Of a stretch of DNA of 64,000 nt, positions 55,196 through 63,472 are shown piece by piece. The DNA is from Roseivirga sp. E12 (GTDB taxonomy: Bacteria > Bacteroidota > Bacteroidia > Cytophagales > Cyclobacteriaceae): contig NZ_JAGFMD010000006.1 of assembly GCF_017592825.1 (NCBI RefSeq), positions 1 to 64,000 of the forward strand, read 5' to 3'. The notes below the pieces were generated by a model. It was given only the letters and a program-made list of their open reading frames with translations. It made no database searches and was not told where the DNA came from. The translations under genes and the position numbers were made by a program. Position 1 is the stretch's first letter. Each line of letters begins with the position of its first letter.

Positions 55196-56329
55196 ATGAA
55201 ACGTAATTCAATCTATTTAATGGCCTGTATGGCGCTGTTTGTCCTAATGGGCAATCAGACATTTGCGCAAAACACTATCACCACACCCAGGGCACCTAGC
55301 CCCGCAGCAGAGGTGAGTCAGACCATTGGTATTTCCAAGGTCACTATCAATTATTCCAGACCATTTGTCAATGGTAGAACTGGAAAGATTTGGGGACAAT
55401 TGGTTCCATTCGGCTACACAAATTTAGGCTTTGGCAATGGCGGCAATAATCCATGGAGAGCTGGTGCCAATGAAAACACAGTAATCACATTTTCTGATGA
55501 CGTTAAAGTAGAAGGCAAAGATTTGGCTGCAGGTTCATACGGACTGCACATTGCAGTATTCGAAAATGGAGATGCCGATATCATCTTTTCTAATAACACC
55601 ACTTCTTGGGGAAGCTACTTCTACCTTGAATCAGAGGATGAATTAAGAGTAAAAGTCAAATCAACTGAAAATGCTTTTACAGAATCATTAACCTATGATT
55701 TTGTCAATATCGATGCTACTTCAGCACAGGTGGTTTTGGATTGGGAAAACAAGCGATTCCCTTTTAAAGTAGAGTTTGCGGTACACGATCTTGTTGTGGA
55801 AAATGCAAGCAATCAATTGCGTAGTACTGCTGGTTTTGGGTTCCAAGGCCCTATGAGTGCCGCTCAATATTGTGTGAATAACAATGTGCACCTAGACAAG
55901 GCCTTGGCTTGGGCTGACCAAGCCATCGCACTTCAAAGAAATGCTCAGACTTTAGGCTTAAAAGGTCAGATTCTATTCGCTACTAAAAAGAACGATGAGG
56001 CAATTGCGGTGATGAATGAAATGGTAGATCACCCAACTACGCAAGCCAATAATGTTTACGCTTATGGCAACCAACTGATCACACTTGATCAGGACAAAGA
56101 GGCCTTAGCAGTATTCCAGAAAATGTACAAGAAGTGGAAAACAAATATTTTTTCACAGCACGGTATGGCTAGAGCATACTCAGCTAATGGCGATTTCAAA
56201 AAGGCTATAAAGTATGAGAAGGAGTGCTTGGCAAATCCAAACCTACCTGCTAACAACAAGGCAGCATTGGAAGGATTCTTAAAGCGACTAGAAGCGGGTG
56301 AAGATATTACTGCACCGCCTGCTGGATAA
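55196..56329 (+). CDS. Secreted DUF2911 protein with TPR repeats
   Basis: Signal peptide from MKRNSIYLMACMALFVLMGN to FAQ. Residues about 30-200 match the DUF2911 pattern (INYSRPFVNGRTGKIWGQLV, YGLHIAVFENGDADIIF, STENAFTESLTYDF). Residues about 230-365 are tetratricopeptide-type helices (LDKALAWADQAIALQRNAQT, AIAVMNEMVDHP, FKKAIKYEKECLANP). DUF2911-TPR proteins are common secreted Bacteroidota proteins without known function. Confidence 0.88.
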   Translation: MKRNSIYLMACMALFVLMGNQTFAQNTITTPRAPSPAAEVSQTIGISKVTINYSRPFVNGRTGKIWGQLVPFGYTNLGFGNGGNNPWRAGANENTVITFSDDVKVEGKDLAAGSYGLHIAVFENGDADIIFSNNTTSWGSYFYLESEDELRVKVKSTENAFTESLTYDFVNIDATSAQVVLDWENKRFPFKVEFAVHDLVVENASNQLRSTAGFGFQGPMSAAQYCVNNNVHLDKALAWADQAIALQRNAQTLGLKGQILFATKKNDEAIAVMNEMVDHPTTQANNVYAYGNQLITLDQDKEALAVFQKMYKKWKTNIFSQHGMARAYSANGDFKKAIKYEKECLANPNLPANNKAALEGFLKRLEAGEDITAPPAG

Positions 56330-56350
56330 TTTTTATTGAAATGGAGCGTT

Positions 56351-56375
56351 AAGGTCGGCCCAATGGGTCGACCTT
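56351..56375. terminator. Hairpin between DUF2911 and obg genes
   Basis: AAGGTCGGCCC-AAT-GGGTCGACCTT forms an 11-bp stem (one G-U pair). It overlaps the obg stop. T runs are weak on both strands, so the terminator call is tentative. Confidence 0.5.
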
Positions 56376-57366
56376 ATTTATTTGTGGATTTCCAGATGGC
56401 GTCTTTCAATTCAACCAACCCCATATTGGCCAAAGAAGATATGAACAGGGTTTCTATGTCTTTGGGCAAGTTCATTTTAATCTCTGCAATCAGTTCTTCA
56501 TCTAGCATATCGCATTTAGAGATGGCCAAAATCCTCTCCTTATCGAGCAATTCGGGATTGTACTTTGTCAACTCATTAAGTAATATCTGATATTCCTTAA
56601 CGATGTCATCTGCATCTGCTGGAACCAGAAAGAGTAGAATTGAATTTCGTTCGATGTGCCTAAGAAAACGTAGCCCTAAGCCCTTACCTTCTGATGCACC
56701 TTCAATGATACCCGGAATATCAGCCATCACGAATGACTTATGGTCTCGATACGAAACTACACCTAAGTTTGGCACAAGTGTGGTAAATGGATAGTCTGCA
56801 ATTTCAGGCTTAGCCGCTGAAACTACTGAAAGCAAAGTTGATTTACCGGCATTAGGAAAGCCTACCAGACCGACATCGGCCAAAAGTTTGAGTTCCAGAA
56901 CGCAAGTCTTTTCCTCCCCTTCTTCCCCCGGCTGCGCATACCTCGGAGTTTGTTTGGTCGCTGTCTTAAAGTTCTCATTGCCCAAACCACCCCGACCACC
57001 AGGCAGCAGAACTGCCTCTTGACCTTCTTCGGTTACTTCGAGTAATACCTCACCTGTTTCAGCATCTTTAGCAATTGTACCCAAGGGTACTTCAAGAATG
57101 ACGTCTTTACCATCTGCTCCTGAACTTCCATGCCCGCTACCATTGCCACCATTATCTGCGGTTACGTGCTTCTTGTATCTCAAATGGAGCAAAGTCCAAA
57201 GCTGTGTATTTCCTCTGAGGATGATGCTTCCTCCTTTGCCACCATTGCCGCCATCAGGTCCGCCTTTCGGCACATGCTTTTCTCTTCGAAAACTTACGGC
57301 ACCAGCTCCCCCCTTACCTGATTGGCAGTAGATTCTTACGTGATCGATAAAGTTAGAACTGGCCAT
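56374..57366 (-). CDS. obg: GTPase Obg/CgtA
   Basis: The 330-aa protein has the Gly-rich OBG fold (about 1-155, [18 protein letters not shown]) and a G domain with G1 [13 protein letters not shown]3 [12 protein letters not shown] and G4 SKCD. It is a ribosome-associated GTPase needed for 50S maturation. It lacks the C-terminal OCT domain. It starts 62 bp downstream of adk on the same strand but is separated by a terminator. Confidence 0.96.
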   Translation of the reverse strand: MASSNFIDHVRIYCQSGKGGAGAVSFRREKHVPKGGPDGGNGGKGGSIILRGNTQLWTLLHLRYKKHVTADNGGNGSGHGSSGADGKDVILEVPLGTIAKDAETGEVLLEVTEEGQEAVLLPGGRGGLGNENFKTATKQTPRYAQPGEEGEEKTCVLELKLLADVGLVGFPNAGKSTLLSVVSAAKPEIADYPFTTLVPNLGVVSYRDHKSFVMADIPGIIEGASEGKGLGLRFLRHIERNSILLFLVPADADDIVKEYQILLNELTKYNPELLDKERILAISKCDMLDEELIAEIKMNLPKDIETLFISSLANMGLVELKDAIWKSTNK

Positions 57367-57376
57367 ATTTCATAGA

Positions 57377-57405
57377 ATAAAAAAAGATGACCCTGAGGTC
57401 ATCTT
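57377..57405 (-). terminator. adk terminator
   Basis: AAGATGACC-CTGA-GGTCATCTT is a 9-bp perfect stem (57384-57405) followed on the minus strand by a run of seven Ts. It lies 23 bp after the adk stop and just ahead of obg. Confidence 0.9.
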
Positions 57406-57427
57406 CAATATAAAATTTTATTGGGCA

Positions 57428-58006
57428 TTAAGCCATATGAGACGCTACTGCAGCTGATATATCAGCAAAAATACTCTCAATTGTGCCTACCCCATTGATC
57501 TTACAAGTCTTGTCTTGCTTTTCGTAGAAAGCCGCAACTGGCAATGTTTTATTCAGGTACTCTTGAATTCTGACATTGATCTTTTCTTCGTTTTGATCGT
57601 CTACGCGACCTGAAGTCTTACCTCTTTCTAAAAGTCTTTTCTTGAGTTCATCTTGTGGCACGTCTAGCATAAGCATACAACCAATGGCTGTATTATGACT
57701 GCTTAACAAGTCATCCAGAGCTTCTGCCTGAGCCACTGTTCTAGGAAAACCATCGAAGATAAATCCCTTAGCGTCTGTATTGGCCTGAAGGAAATCTTCT
57801 ACCATACCGATCACCACTTCATCGGGAACCAATTTGCCATTGTCCATGAAAGACCTCGCTTTCTGACCAAGCTCGGTTCCTTCTCCCAAATGCTTTCTAA
57901 ATAAGTCTCCTGTAGATATATGTTTTAAGCCAAATTGCTTAATAAGATTTTCACTCTGCGTTCCCTTACCTGCACCAGGAGGGCCAAATAGTACAATATT
58001 AATCAT
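57428..58006 (-). CDS. adk: Adenylate kinase
   Basis: The 192-aa protein has the P-loop GPPGAGKGTQ (9-18), FDGFPRTVAQAEALDD and the short-LID form (RGKTSGRVDDQNEEKI) without zinc cysteines. It interconverts AMP and ATP with ADP. A TATATTTG sequence (minus, 58031-58038) about 25 bp upstream resembles the -7 element. It lies 42 bp behind hpt, so the two may share a transcript. Confidence 0.97.
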   Translation of the reverse strand: MINIVLFGPPGAGKGTQSENLIKQFGLKHISTGDLFRKHLGEGTELGQKARSFMDNGKLVPDEVVIGMVEDFLQANTDAKGFIFDGFPRTVAQAEALDDLLSSHNTAIGCMLMLDVPQDELKKRLLERGKTSGRVDDQNEEKINVRIQEYLNKTLPVAAFYEKQDKTCKINGVGTIESIFADISAAVASHMA

Positions 58007-58048
58007 CTATTGATTGGATTTAACAGGCCACAAATATAAGGATTATCC

Positions 58049-58588
58049 TTACTCCTGCTTGAGTTGATAGATATCTTTAAAGTTCCTTCCGAGGCCATCA
58101 TAATCGAGACCATAACCCACTACAAACTTCTCTGGTATCTCGAAGCCTTTGTATTTGATATCAAGTTCGCATTGCAGGCAATCTGGTTTTACCAAAAGCG
58201 AAGCAATCTCTATCGAGCTTGGGTTTAATGCTCCAAGGTTTGCCAAAGCCTTTTGCATGGTCAGTCCGGTATCCACTATGTCTTCCACCAAAATAACGTC
58301 TCTACCTGCAATATCTTCTTGCAGGCTGACTACGCTACGGACTTCCCCGGTGCTTTCCATTCCATTATAGGAGGACAGCCTCACAAAAGTCACTTCGCAT
58401 GGCACATCAACGGATTTCAAAAGGTCACTGCAAAACATGAAAGCACCATTTAATACACCTATAAACAGTGGGGTCTTATCAGCATAATCATTTGAAATAG
58501 CAGTTCCTATACGAGATATAGCCTCTTGAATTTCTCCTTCAGAAAGAAATGGCTGGAATGTTTTGTCGTGGACGGTTATGTAGTTCAA
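58049..58588 (-). CDS. hpt: Hypoxanthine phosphoribosyltransferase
   Basis: The 179-aa protein has the PRPP-binding motif VILVEDIVDTGLTMQ and the FVRLSSYNGMESTGEV loop of purine PRTases. It salvages hypoxanthine and possibly guanine. The start is a TTG at 58586-58588, with an AAGGAG sequence immediately upstream; no in-frame ATG precedes the conserved N-terminus. It lies 28 bp behind the peptidase gene. Confidence 0.92.
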   Translation of the reverse strand: MNYITVHDKTFQPFLSEGEIQEAISRIGTAISNDYADKTPLFIGVLNGAFMFCSDLLKSVDVPCEVTFVRLSSYNGMESTGEVRSVVSLQEDIAGRDVILVEDIVDTGLTMQKALANLGALNPSSIEIASLLVKPDCLQCELDIKYKGFEIPEKFVVGYGLDYDGLGRNFKDIYQLKQE

Positions 58589-58616
58589 TTCTCCTTCGGA
58601 TTAGAGGGCGAATATA

Positions 58617-59531
58617 TTACAATTGTTCCATAAGCACCTTGTACAAAGCGACCATACAATCAATGTCATGTTTGTGCACAATTTCATCAGGACTATGGAC
58701 ATTATCTTCGGGCGCACCGACAAAACACCAATCGAATGGATAAGGCGAGACCTGCAGCTCTCGGCCATCGCTCGAACCAGCACCTTCTACTTCCAATTGA
58801 AAATCGATCTGGCTTTCACGAGCAATACCTATGATCTTGTCGATAAAGCTTCTCCTGGGAACATTCCGATCGCGCATTGAAATGGCAACACCTTGACCAT
58901 GCACAACACCTTCGGTTACCCAAGTGATATCAGAAATCAGGGCTTGTCTTACCCCCCACTCTTCAAAAATGAATTTGGCCAGATAAGGCACCGACCCACC
59001 ACCATGTTCTTCCCAGCATGAAAAGACGATGACTCCATTTTCTAAAGTTTCAGCTACTTTGAGCGCATTAAAAACACCTAGACGATTATCAAGATAGCAA
59101 GACTGAACATAGTCATCGGTATCACGAAAGTCTCTTTTGAAAACCAGTTCGGTTCCACGATCGACCCCTCTAGGGAATTTATAATGGAGGTCTCCATCAT
59201 TTTCAATCAGTTCACACTCAATAGGCCCCATTGAGTCCTGGCCTACTAAAGTATATCCAGTTTCGGCCTTTGGCCCACCAATCGGCACCAATTGATCGTG
59301 ATAGCGCACCGTAAAGCCAATGCTATCAACATGTGCGAAGATGGCCGTTTTTGGCTGTCCAAATTTCAGGATGATAGCATCTTGAAAGTTTTCTCCAATA
59401 TGAACTTCAGGCTGCACCCTCCATTTCTTTTGGTGTGCTTTAATATAATCGAGCAGAAACTCTTTCATCGCTCCCTCATTGCCAGAGGGGGCATGAATTC
59501 CACACATTGTTTCTAGTAAGGAGTAGTCCAT
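58617..59531 (-). CDS. M42-family metallopeptidase
   Basis: I start at ATG 59531 (MDYSLLETMCGIHAPSGNEG); a longer frame to 59642 would run into the divergent upp gene. Metal ligands of the M42 clan are visible: His in FAHVDSIGF, Asp in DNRLGVF, the Glu pair in WEEHGGG, Asp in SDITWV and the final His in HSPDEIVHKHD. These enzymes are di-metal aminopeptidases that often form large tetrahedral complexes. The substrate is unknown. Confidence 0.88.
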   Translation of the reverse strand: MDYSLLETMCGIHAPSGNEGAMKEFLLDYIKAHQKKWRVQPEVHIGENFQDAIILKFGQPKTAIFAHVDSIGFTVRYHDQLVPIGGPKAETGYTLVGQDSMGPIECELIENDGDLHYKFPRGVDRGTELVFKRDFRDTDDYVQSCYLDNRLGVFNALKVAETLENGVIVFSCWEEHGGGSVPYLAKFIFEEWGVRQALISDITWVTEGVVHGQGVAISMRDRNVPRRSFIDKIIGIARESQIDFQLEVEGAGSSDGRELQVSPYPFDWCFVGAPEDNVHSPDEIVHKHDIDCMVALYKVLMEQL

Positions 59532-59624
59532 AGAAATATTTTGCCCTAAAATTAGCAGAGACCCAACACATTCTTGTTGGTAGCGTTCAGAAAAATATAA
59601 ATTGCCGTTCGAAATTCTCAGTTG

Positions 59625-60269
59625 ATGTTCATACTGAATCAAACCAATTCTATTGCTAACAATTATCTGGCCCAGCTAAGGGATCAGCGTATCCAGACTG
59701 ATCGACTTAGATTTAGGCAAAATCTGGAGCGTCTTGGCACTTTACTAGCCTATGAAGTGTCTAAGGATTTGGCCTACTCTACTAAAATGATTCAGACCAG
59801 CTTGGCACAAACCAGTGCTGAAACTGTTAGCGATGATGTAGTAATTGTATCAATTCTCAGGGCAGCCATTCCTTTTAGCAATGGCTTTGTTCAAATTTTT
59901 GATCAAGCCGAGTTCGGGTTTATAGGCGCGGCTCGTCAAGAGTCTGAAGGTGACGAGGTAAAAGTCAATTTAGACTATGCCGCTGCGCCAGATTTGACAG
60001 GGAAAACTCTCATTATTGCAGACCCTATGTTGGCTACTGGAAAATCACTGGTAAAGAGTATCGATCGTCTTAAAAAAAATGGCACCCCTAAAACTGTTCA
60101 TTTAGCCTCTGTAATTGCCGCTCCTGAAGGAATTGCATACTTAAATGAAAACTTAGGTTTAGATTTCAAAATCTGGACCTGTGCTCTCGATGAGAAGCTC
60201 AATGAACAGTCTTATATCATACCAGGTTTAGGTGATGCTGGTGACCTAGCCTTTGGCCCCAAATTGTAG
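59625..60269 (+). CDS. upp: Uracil phosphoribosyltransferase
   Basis: I prefer the ATG at 59625 to a TTG one codon earlier. The 214-aa protein has the PRPP motif LIIADPMLATGKSL and the uracil-binding end SYIIPGLGDAGDLAFG. It forms UMP from uracil. It is divergent from the M42 gene with under 100 bp between the starts, and the antiporter gene follows 8 bp later. Confidence 0.96.
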   Translation: MFILNQTNSIANNYLAQLRDQRIQTDRLRFRQNLERLGTLLAYEVSKDLAYSTKMIQTSLAQTSAETVSDDVVIVSILRAAIPFSNGFVQIFDQAEFGFIGAARQESEGDEVKVNLDYAAAPDLTGKTLIIADPMLATGKSLVKSIDRLKKNGTPKTVHLASVIAAPEGIAYLNENLGLDFKIWTCALDEKLNEQSYIIPGLGDAGDLAFGPKL

Positions 60270-60277
60270 AATATTAG

Positions 60278-61219
60278 ATGCTGTTGGACATACTTATCTT
60301 ACTGATTGGCTTAGCCACCTTAATTCTTGGCGGTGATGTCTTGGTAAAAGGTGCCTCTCGTGTGGCATTGAGATTTGATGTCAGCCCAATGATCGTGGGC
60401 TTAACCATTGTAGCGTTTAGTACTTCAGCTCCTGAGCTATTGGTCAGTTTGAAGGCTGCATTAAAAGAAGCACCGGATTTTGCCATGGGCAATGTGGTTG
60501 GCTCCAATATTTCTAATTTATCGCTGGTACTCGGTGTGGCCTGCATGTTTGGTTACATACCTATTCACAAAGGAACAGCAAGAAGGGATTGGCTGGTCAC
60601 CATGCTTTCATCAATCCTTCTGCTTTATTTCATTTCTGATGGTGACCTTTTGTTCTGGGAAGGCATTGTCCTTTTTACTGGTATACTCTCATACCTTTCT
60701 TATTTGTTGATTAAGACCAAAAAGGATCAAATAAAGCTGGATGTCACTTATGATCGATCTCAAGATACCCGGTTTGAGCAATTCAAAGACTTGTTTTACA
60801 TCATTATTGGCGGTGCTTGTCTGTATTTTGGTTCTGAATGGTTTATTGATTCCGCACAAGGACTGGCCTCGGGGCTTGGGATTTCCGAAAGAATCATTGG
60901 CCTAACCGTACTCGCCTTAGGTACCAGCTTACCAGAGCTCTTTACCTCAGTCATCGCAGCTCGAAAAGGCGAAACTGATCTAGCACTCGGTAACCTTTTT
61001 GGTTCGAACATTTTCAATATTCTTTCCATTTTAGGAATCACAAGCATCGTTCACCCGCTCAGGGTCAATGAGGTCATTATCAATAGTGATATGATTTGGA
61101 TGTTAGTACTCACATTAGGTATCCTTCCTCTCATGCTTTTCCGTAGAAGATTAGGAACCGTATCAGGAATTATTCTGCTTTCCTTTTACGGCCTATACAT
61201 TTTTATGGTCTTGAGATAA
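60278..61219 (+). CDS. CaCA-family Ca2+/Na+ antiporter (YrbG-like)
   Basis: The 313-aa protein has about ten membrane segments and the two alpha repeats of the family: FSTSAPELLVS with VVGSNISN, and LGTSLPELFTSVIAAR with GNLFGSNIFN. It exchanges cations across the inner membrane; the ion cannot be told from sequence. Its stop overlaps the next gene (TAATG), so they are coupled. Confidence 0.92.
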   Translation: MLLDILILLIGLATLILGGDVLVKGASRVALRFDVSPMIVGLTIVAFSTSAPELLVSLKAALKEAPDFAMGNVVGSNISNLSLVLGVACMFGYIPIHKGTARRDWLVTMLSSILLLYFISDGDLLFWEGIVLFTGILSYLSYLLIKTKKDQIKLDVTYDRSQDTRFEQFKDLFYIIIGGACLYFGSEWFIDSAQGLASGLGISERIIGLTVLALGTSLPELFTSVIAARKGETDLALGNLFGSNIFNILSILGITSIVHPLRVNEVIINSDMIWMLVLTLGILPLMLFRRRLGTVSGIILLSFYGLYIFMVLR

Positions 61220-61677
61220 TGTGGCAAGAAGTACTGACGTATATAGGCATCTATTTATTAGCCTGCCTTAAATCTATTTTCCCTCCTTTGCTTGGGCCGG
61301 CTGCTGGTATGTCAAATCTTGAAATCATTGTCATCACAATTGCAGGCTTAATGACCAGTGTGATACTCTTCACTTTTCTAGGTGAAAAGATTAAAAAGCA
61401 CATCATTCCTATTTTTATTAAGAACCCAAAAAAATTCTCTCCTAAAAGCCGAAGAATGGTTAGGCTCTGGAAGAAGTATGGCATTATTGGAATCTGCTTT
61501 TTGACCCCACTAATTTTATCGCCTCCAGGGGGGGCATTACTTGTTTCTTCTGTTGGAGCGCCTAGAAAGCAAGTGTTTATTTATATGCTGCTTTTCGGCA
61601 TTATGTGGGCCACCATCTGGACCTTCTCTGTAGACTGGTTGATGGATTTGGGCCTAGTTAAGACAAAGGGGAATTAG
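61219..61677 (+). CDS. Small multidrug-export/DedA-like membrane protein
   Basis: The 152-aa protein has about four hydrophobic segments (TYIGIYLLACLKSIFPPLLG, LEIIVITIAGLMTSVILFTF, YGIIGICFLTPLILSPPGG, KQVFIYMLLFGIMWATIW) and a short basic loop. The layout fits the putative small multi-drug export family. Function unknown. It overlaps the antiporter gene by one base, and its stop codon shares the first G of the following 7-bp repeat array. Confidence 0.7.
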   Translation: MWQEVLTYIGIYLLACLKSIFPPLLGPAAGMSNLEIIVITIAGLMTSVILFTFLGEKIKKHIIPIFIKNPKKFSPKSRRMVRLWKKYGIIGICFLTPLILSPPGGALLVSSVGAPRKQVFIYMLLFGIMWATIWTFSVDWLMDLGLVKTKGN

Positions 61678-61711
61678 GGTATTGGGTATTGGGTATTGGG
61701 TATTGGGTATT
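61677..61711. repeat. Heptamer tandem repeat (GGGTATT)5
   Basis: Five exact copies of GGGTATT follow directly on the stop codon of the small membrane protein, then GGGGAA. The number of copies is likely to vary by slippage. Confidence 0.9.
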
Positions 61712-61743
61712 GGGGAAACTTGATCGCAGATAGATAGGTTACA

Positions 61744-61806
61744 TTCGTAATTCGTAATTCGTAATTCTTAATTCTTAATTCTTAATTCTTAATTCTTAAT
61801 TCTTAA
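61744..61806. repeat. Heptamer tandem repeat (TTCGTAA)3(TTCTTAA)6
   Basis: Three TTCGTAA units are followed by six TTCTTAA units, 63 bp in all, between convergent genes. The array ends 5 bp before the serine dehydratase stop. It shares the 7-bp period with the GGGTATT array 33 bp away. Confidence 0.9.
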
Positions 61807-61811
61807 TTAAA

Positions 61812-62711
61812 TCAATCCTCATCTGGGAGCATCTCAATATCTTGAATGAGTACTCTCTTTGAAATGGCTTGTCCGGTTGTAGTCGCGGCTAAACCACCCA
61901 TGGCGGTTTCTTTATAGCGGGTTTCCATGCTTTGTCCTACTTCGCCCATAGCTTCCACACATTCGTCCACAGGAATTACCGCACTAACATCTGCCAAGGC
62001 AATTTGTGCTGAACTATTAGCAATAGCGGCTGCACTGGCATTGCGCACTACACAAGGTACTTCTACCAAGCCGGCCACCGGATCGCATACCAAGCCCAAC
62101 ATACATTGCACAGTAATTGCCACTGCATTGAAAACTTGATCGATATTTCCACCTAAGCAATACACCATGGCTCCTGCCCCCATCGCTGCAGCACTACCGG
62201 TCTCGGCTTGACAACCGCCAACTGCGCCTGCAATTGAAGCTCTCTTTTCCATAATGAGGGCAATACCCGCCCCTACTAAAAGCCCTTTCATAATACTGCG
62301 ATCTGGAAGGTCATGAAGCTCTTGCAGTGTTACTAAAACCCCTGGAAGAATTCCTGAAGCACCTGCCGTTGGCGCGGCAACCACCCGACCCATGCATGAG
62401 TTAACTTCTTTGGCTGCCAAGGCCCGTGAAATGAGCACTTGAAATTCTCTTGAAAGCACAGGCTTTGGATAATTATAAACCTTTTTTGCCCCGTTGTTTA
62501 TCATTCCAGAACGAGAAGTCATCTCTTCAGTTAAACCCGTTTGGACCGCTTCTTTCATTACCTGATAAGCCTTGCCCAAGCCTTCCCACATCAGTTCTTC
62601 TGTGGCCTGCTTTTGGTCAACTTCATATTCAATGACAGACTGGGGTAATGACACATTGTTCGTTGTGCAGTATTCTTTCCAGCCTTTAAAATCTTCAAAC
62701 AAATAGCTCAT
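61812..62711 (-). CDS. sdaAA: L-serine dehydratase, iron-sulfur alpha chain
   Basis: The ATG at 62711 (MSYLFEDFKG) is used rather than a TTG at 62729. The 299-aa protein has the Fe-S-linked cysteines of SdaA (SCMGRVVAAPTAGASG, VYCLGGN, VCDPVAGLVEVPC). It deaminates L-serine to pyruvate. Single-chain enzymes are about 450 aa; the beta domain is missing here and no beta-chain gene is adjacent. A separate gene elsewhere would be needed, or a shorter enzyme acts alone. Confidence 0.9.
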   Translation of the reverse strand: MSYLFEDFKGWKEYCTTNNVSLPQSVIEYEVDQKQATEELMWEGLGKAYQVMKEAVQTGLTEEMTSRSGMINNGAKKVYNYPKPVLSREFQVLISRALAAKEVNSCMGRVVAAPTAGASGILPGVLVTLQELHDLPDRSIMKGLLVGAGIALIMEKRASIAGAVGGCQAETGSAAAMGAGAMVYCLGGNIDQVFNAVAITVQCMLGLVCDPVAGLVEVPCVVRNASAAAIANSSAQIALADVSAVIPVDECVEAMGEVGQSMETRYKETAMGGLAATTTGQAISKRVLIQDIEMLPDED

Positions 62712-62770
62712 CTCAACTCGTTTGCTCAAAGCTAATCGATTTTATACAAACGATTGAGGATTTATGTGCA

Positions 62771-63472
62771 TCAAGAATAACGATCTAAGAAGGATCTTAC
62801 ATGGAGCCGATAAGTTTGGCTGATGGGTAGGTATTCCTCCATAATTTTCACCTTGTCATTAGAGATGGATTGAAGATGCTCTAGATTAACAATGTATGAC
62901 TGATGAATTCTTATGAATTGGCTTTCAGGAAGGTCATTTTCAAGATCTTTTAGATTCATGAGACTCAAAATTTTTGAACCTCTCATTTGAAACTGTACAT
63001 AGTCCTTCTGACCCTTTATGTACAGAATATCCTTGAAATACACTTTAACCAATTCTCTTCCGTCCTTGATAAAAAGGAAATCTTTAGCCTTCTCTTCCCC
63101 GTTTTTCGAGGCAACACTTTCAACAGCTTTCAGTCGGTTAATCGCTTTGACAAACCTGCCGAAATCAAATGGCTTCAATAAATAATCAACAGCATTGAGC
63201 TCAAAAGCATCCACAGCATATTCAGCGAATGCCGTTGTGAAAATTATACTTGGTGATTGGCCAATAGATTTGCTCAGTTCAAGCCCTGAAAAATCTGGCA
63301 TTTTTATATCCAGAAAGATCAGGTCAACCGTATGATCTTTTAGAAAAGTTAAAGCTGTCAACCCCGAAGAAAAATCCCCAAGCAATTCGATATAGTCCAC
63401 ACGTTGGCAGTAATCAACGAGTAGTTTTCGAGCCAAAGGCTCATCATCGATGATTATACATTTTAACTTCAT
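62771..63472 (-). CDS. LytTR-type response regulator
   Basis: The 233-aa protein has a CheY-like receiver (1-120) with phospho-acceptor Asp in IFLDIKMPDFSG (about 55) and the conserved KP in YLLKPFDFG, then a LytTR DNA-binding domain (about 135-233, YIKGQKDYVQF, FIRIHQSYIVNLEHL). It binds DNA as a dimer and usually regulates a few genes. Its ATG overlaps the stop of the sensor gene at 63469 by four bases. The target is unknown. Confidence 0.95.
   Translation of the reverse strand: MKLKCIIIDDEPLARKLLVDYCQRVDYIELLGDFSSGLTALTFLKDHTVDLIFLDIKMPDFSGLELSKSIGQSPSIIFTTAFAEYAVDAFELNAVDYLLKPFDFGRFVKAINRLKAVESVASKNGEEKAKDFLFIKDGRELVKVYFKDILYIKGQKDYVQFQMRGSKILSLMNLKDLENDLPESQFIRIHQSYIVNLEHLQSISNDKVKIMEEYLPISQTYRLHVRSFLDRYS

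Noticed and set aside
58597-59642. Longer M42 peptidase start at 59642
   Set aside because: It would overlap the divergent upp gene and adds 37 residues without family similarity; the ATG at 59531 matches the usual N-terminus.
61677-61711. Telomere-like or G-quadruplex element
   Set aside because: Five GGGTATT units could form a quadruplex on paper, but a short slippage array at a gene end is the simpler reading, and the other array has no G runs.
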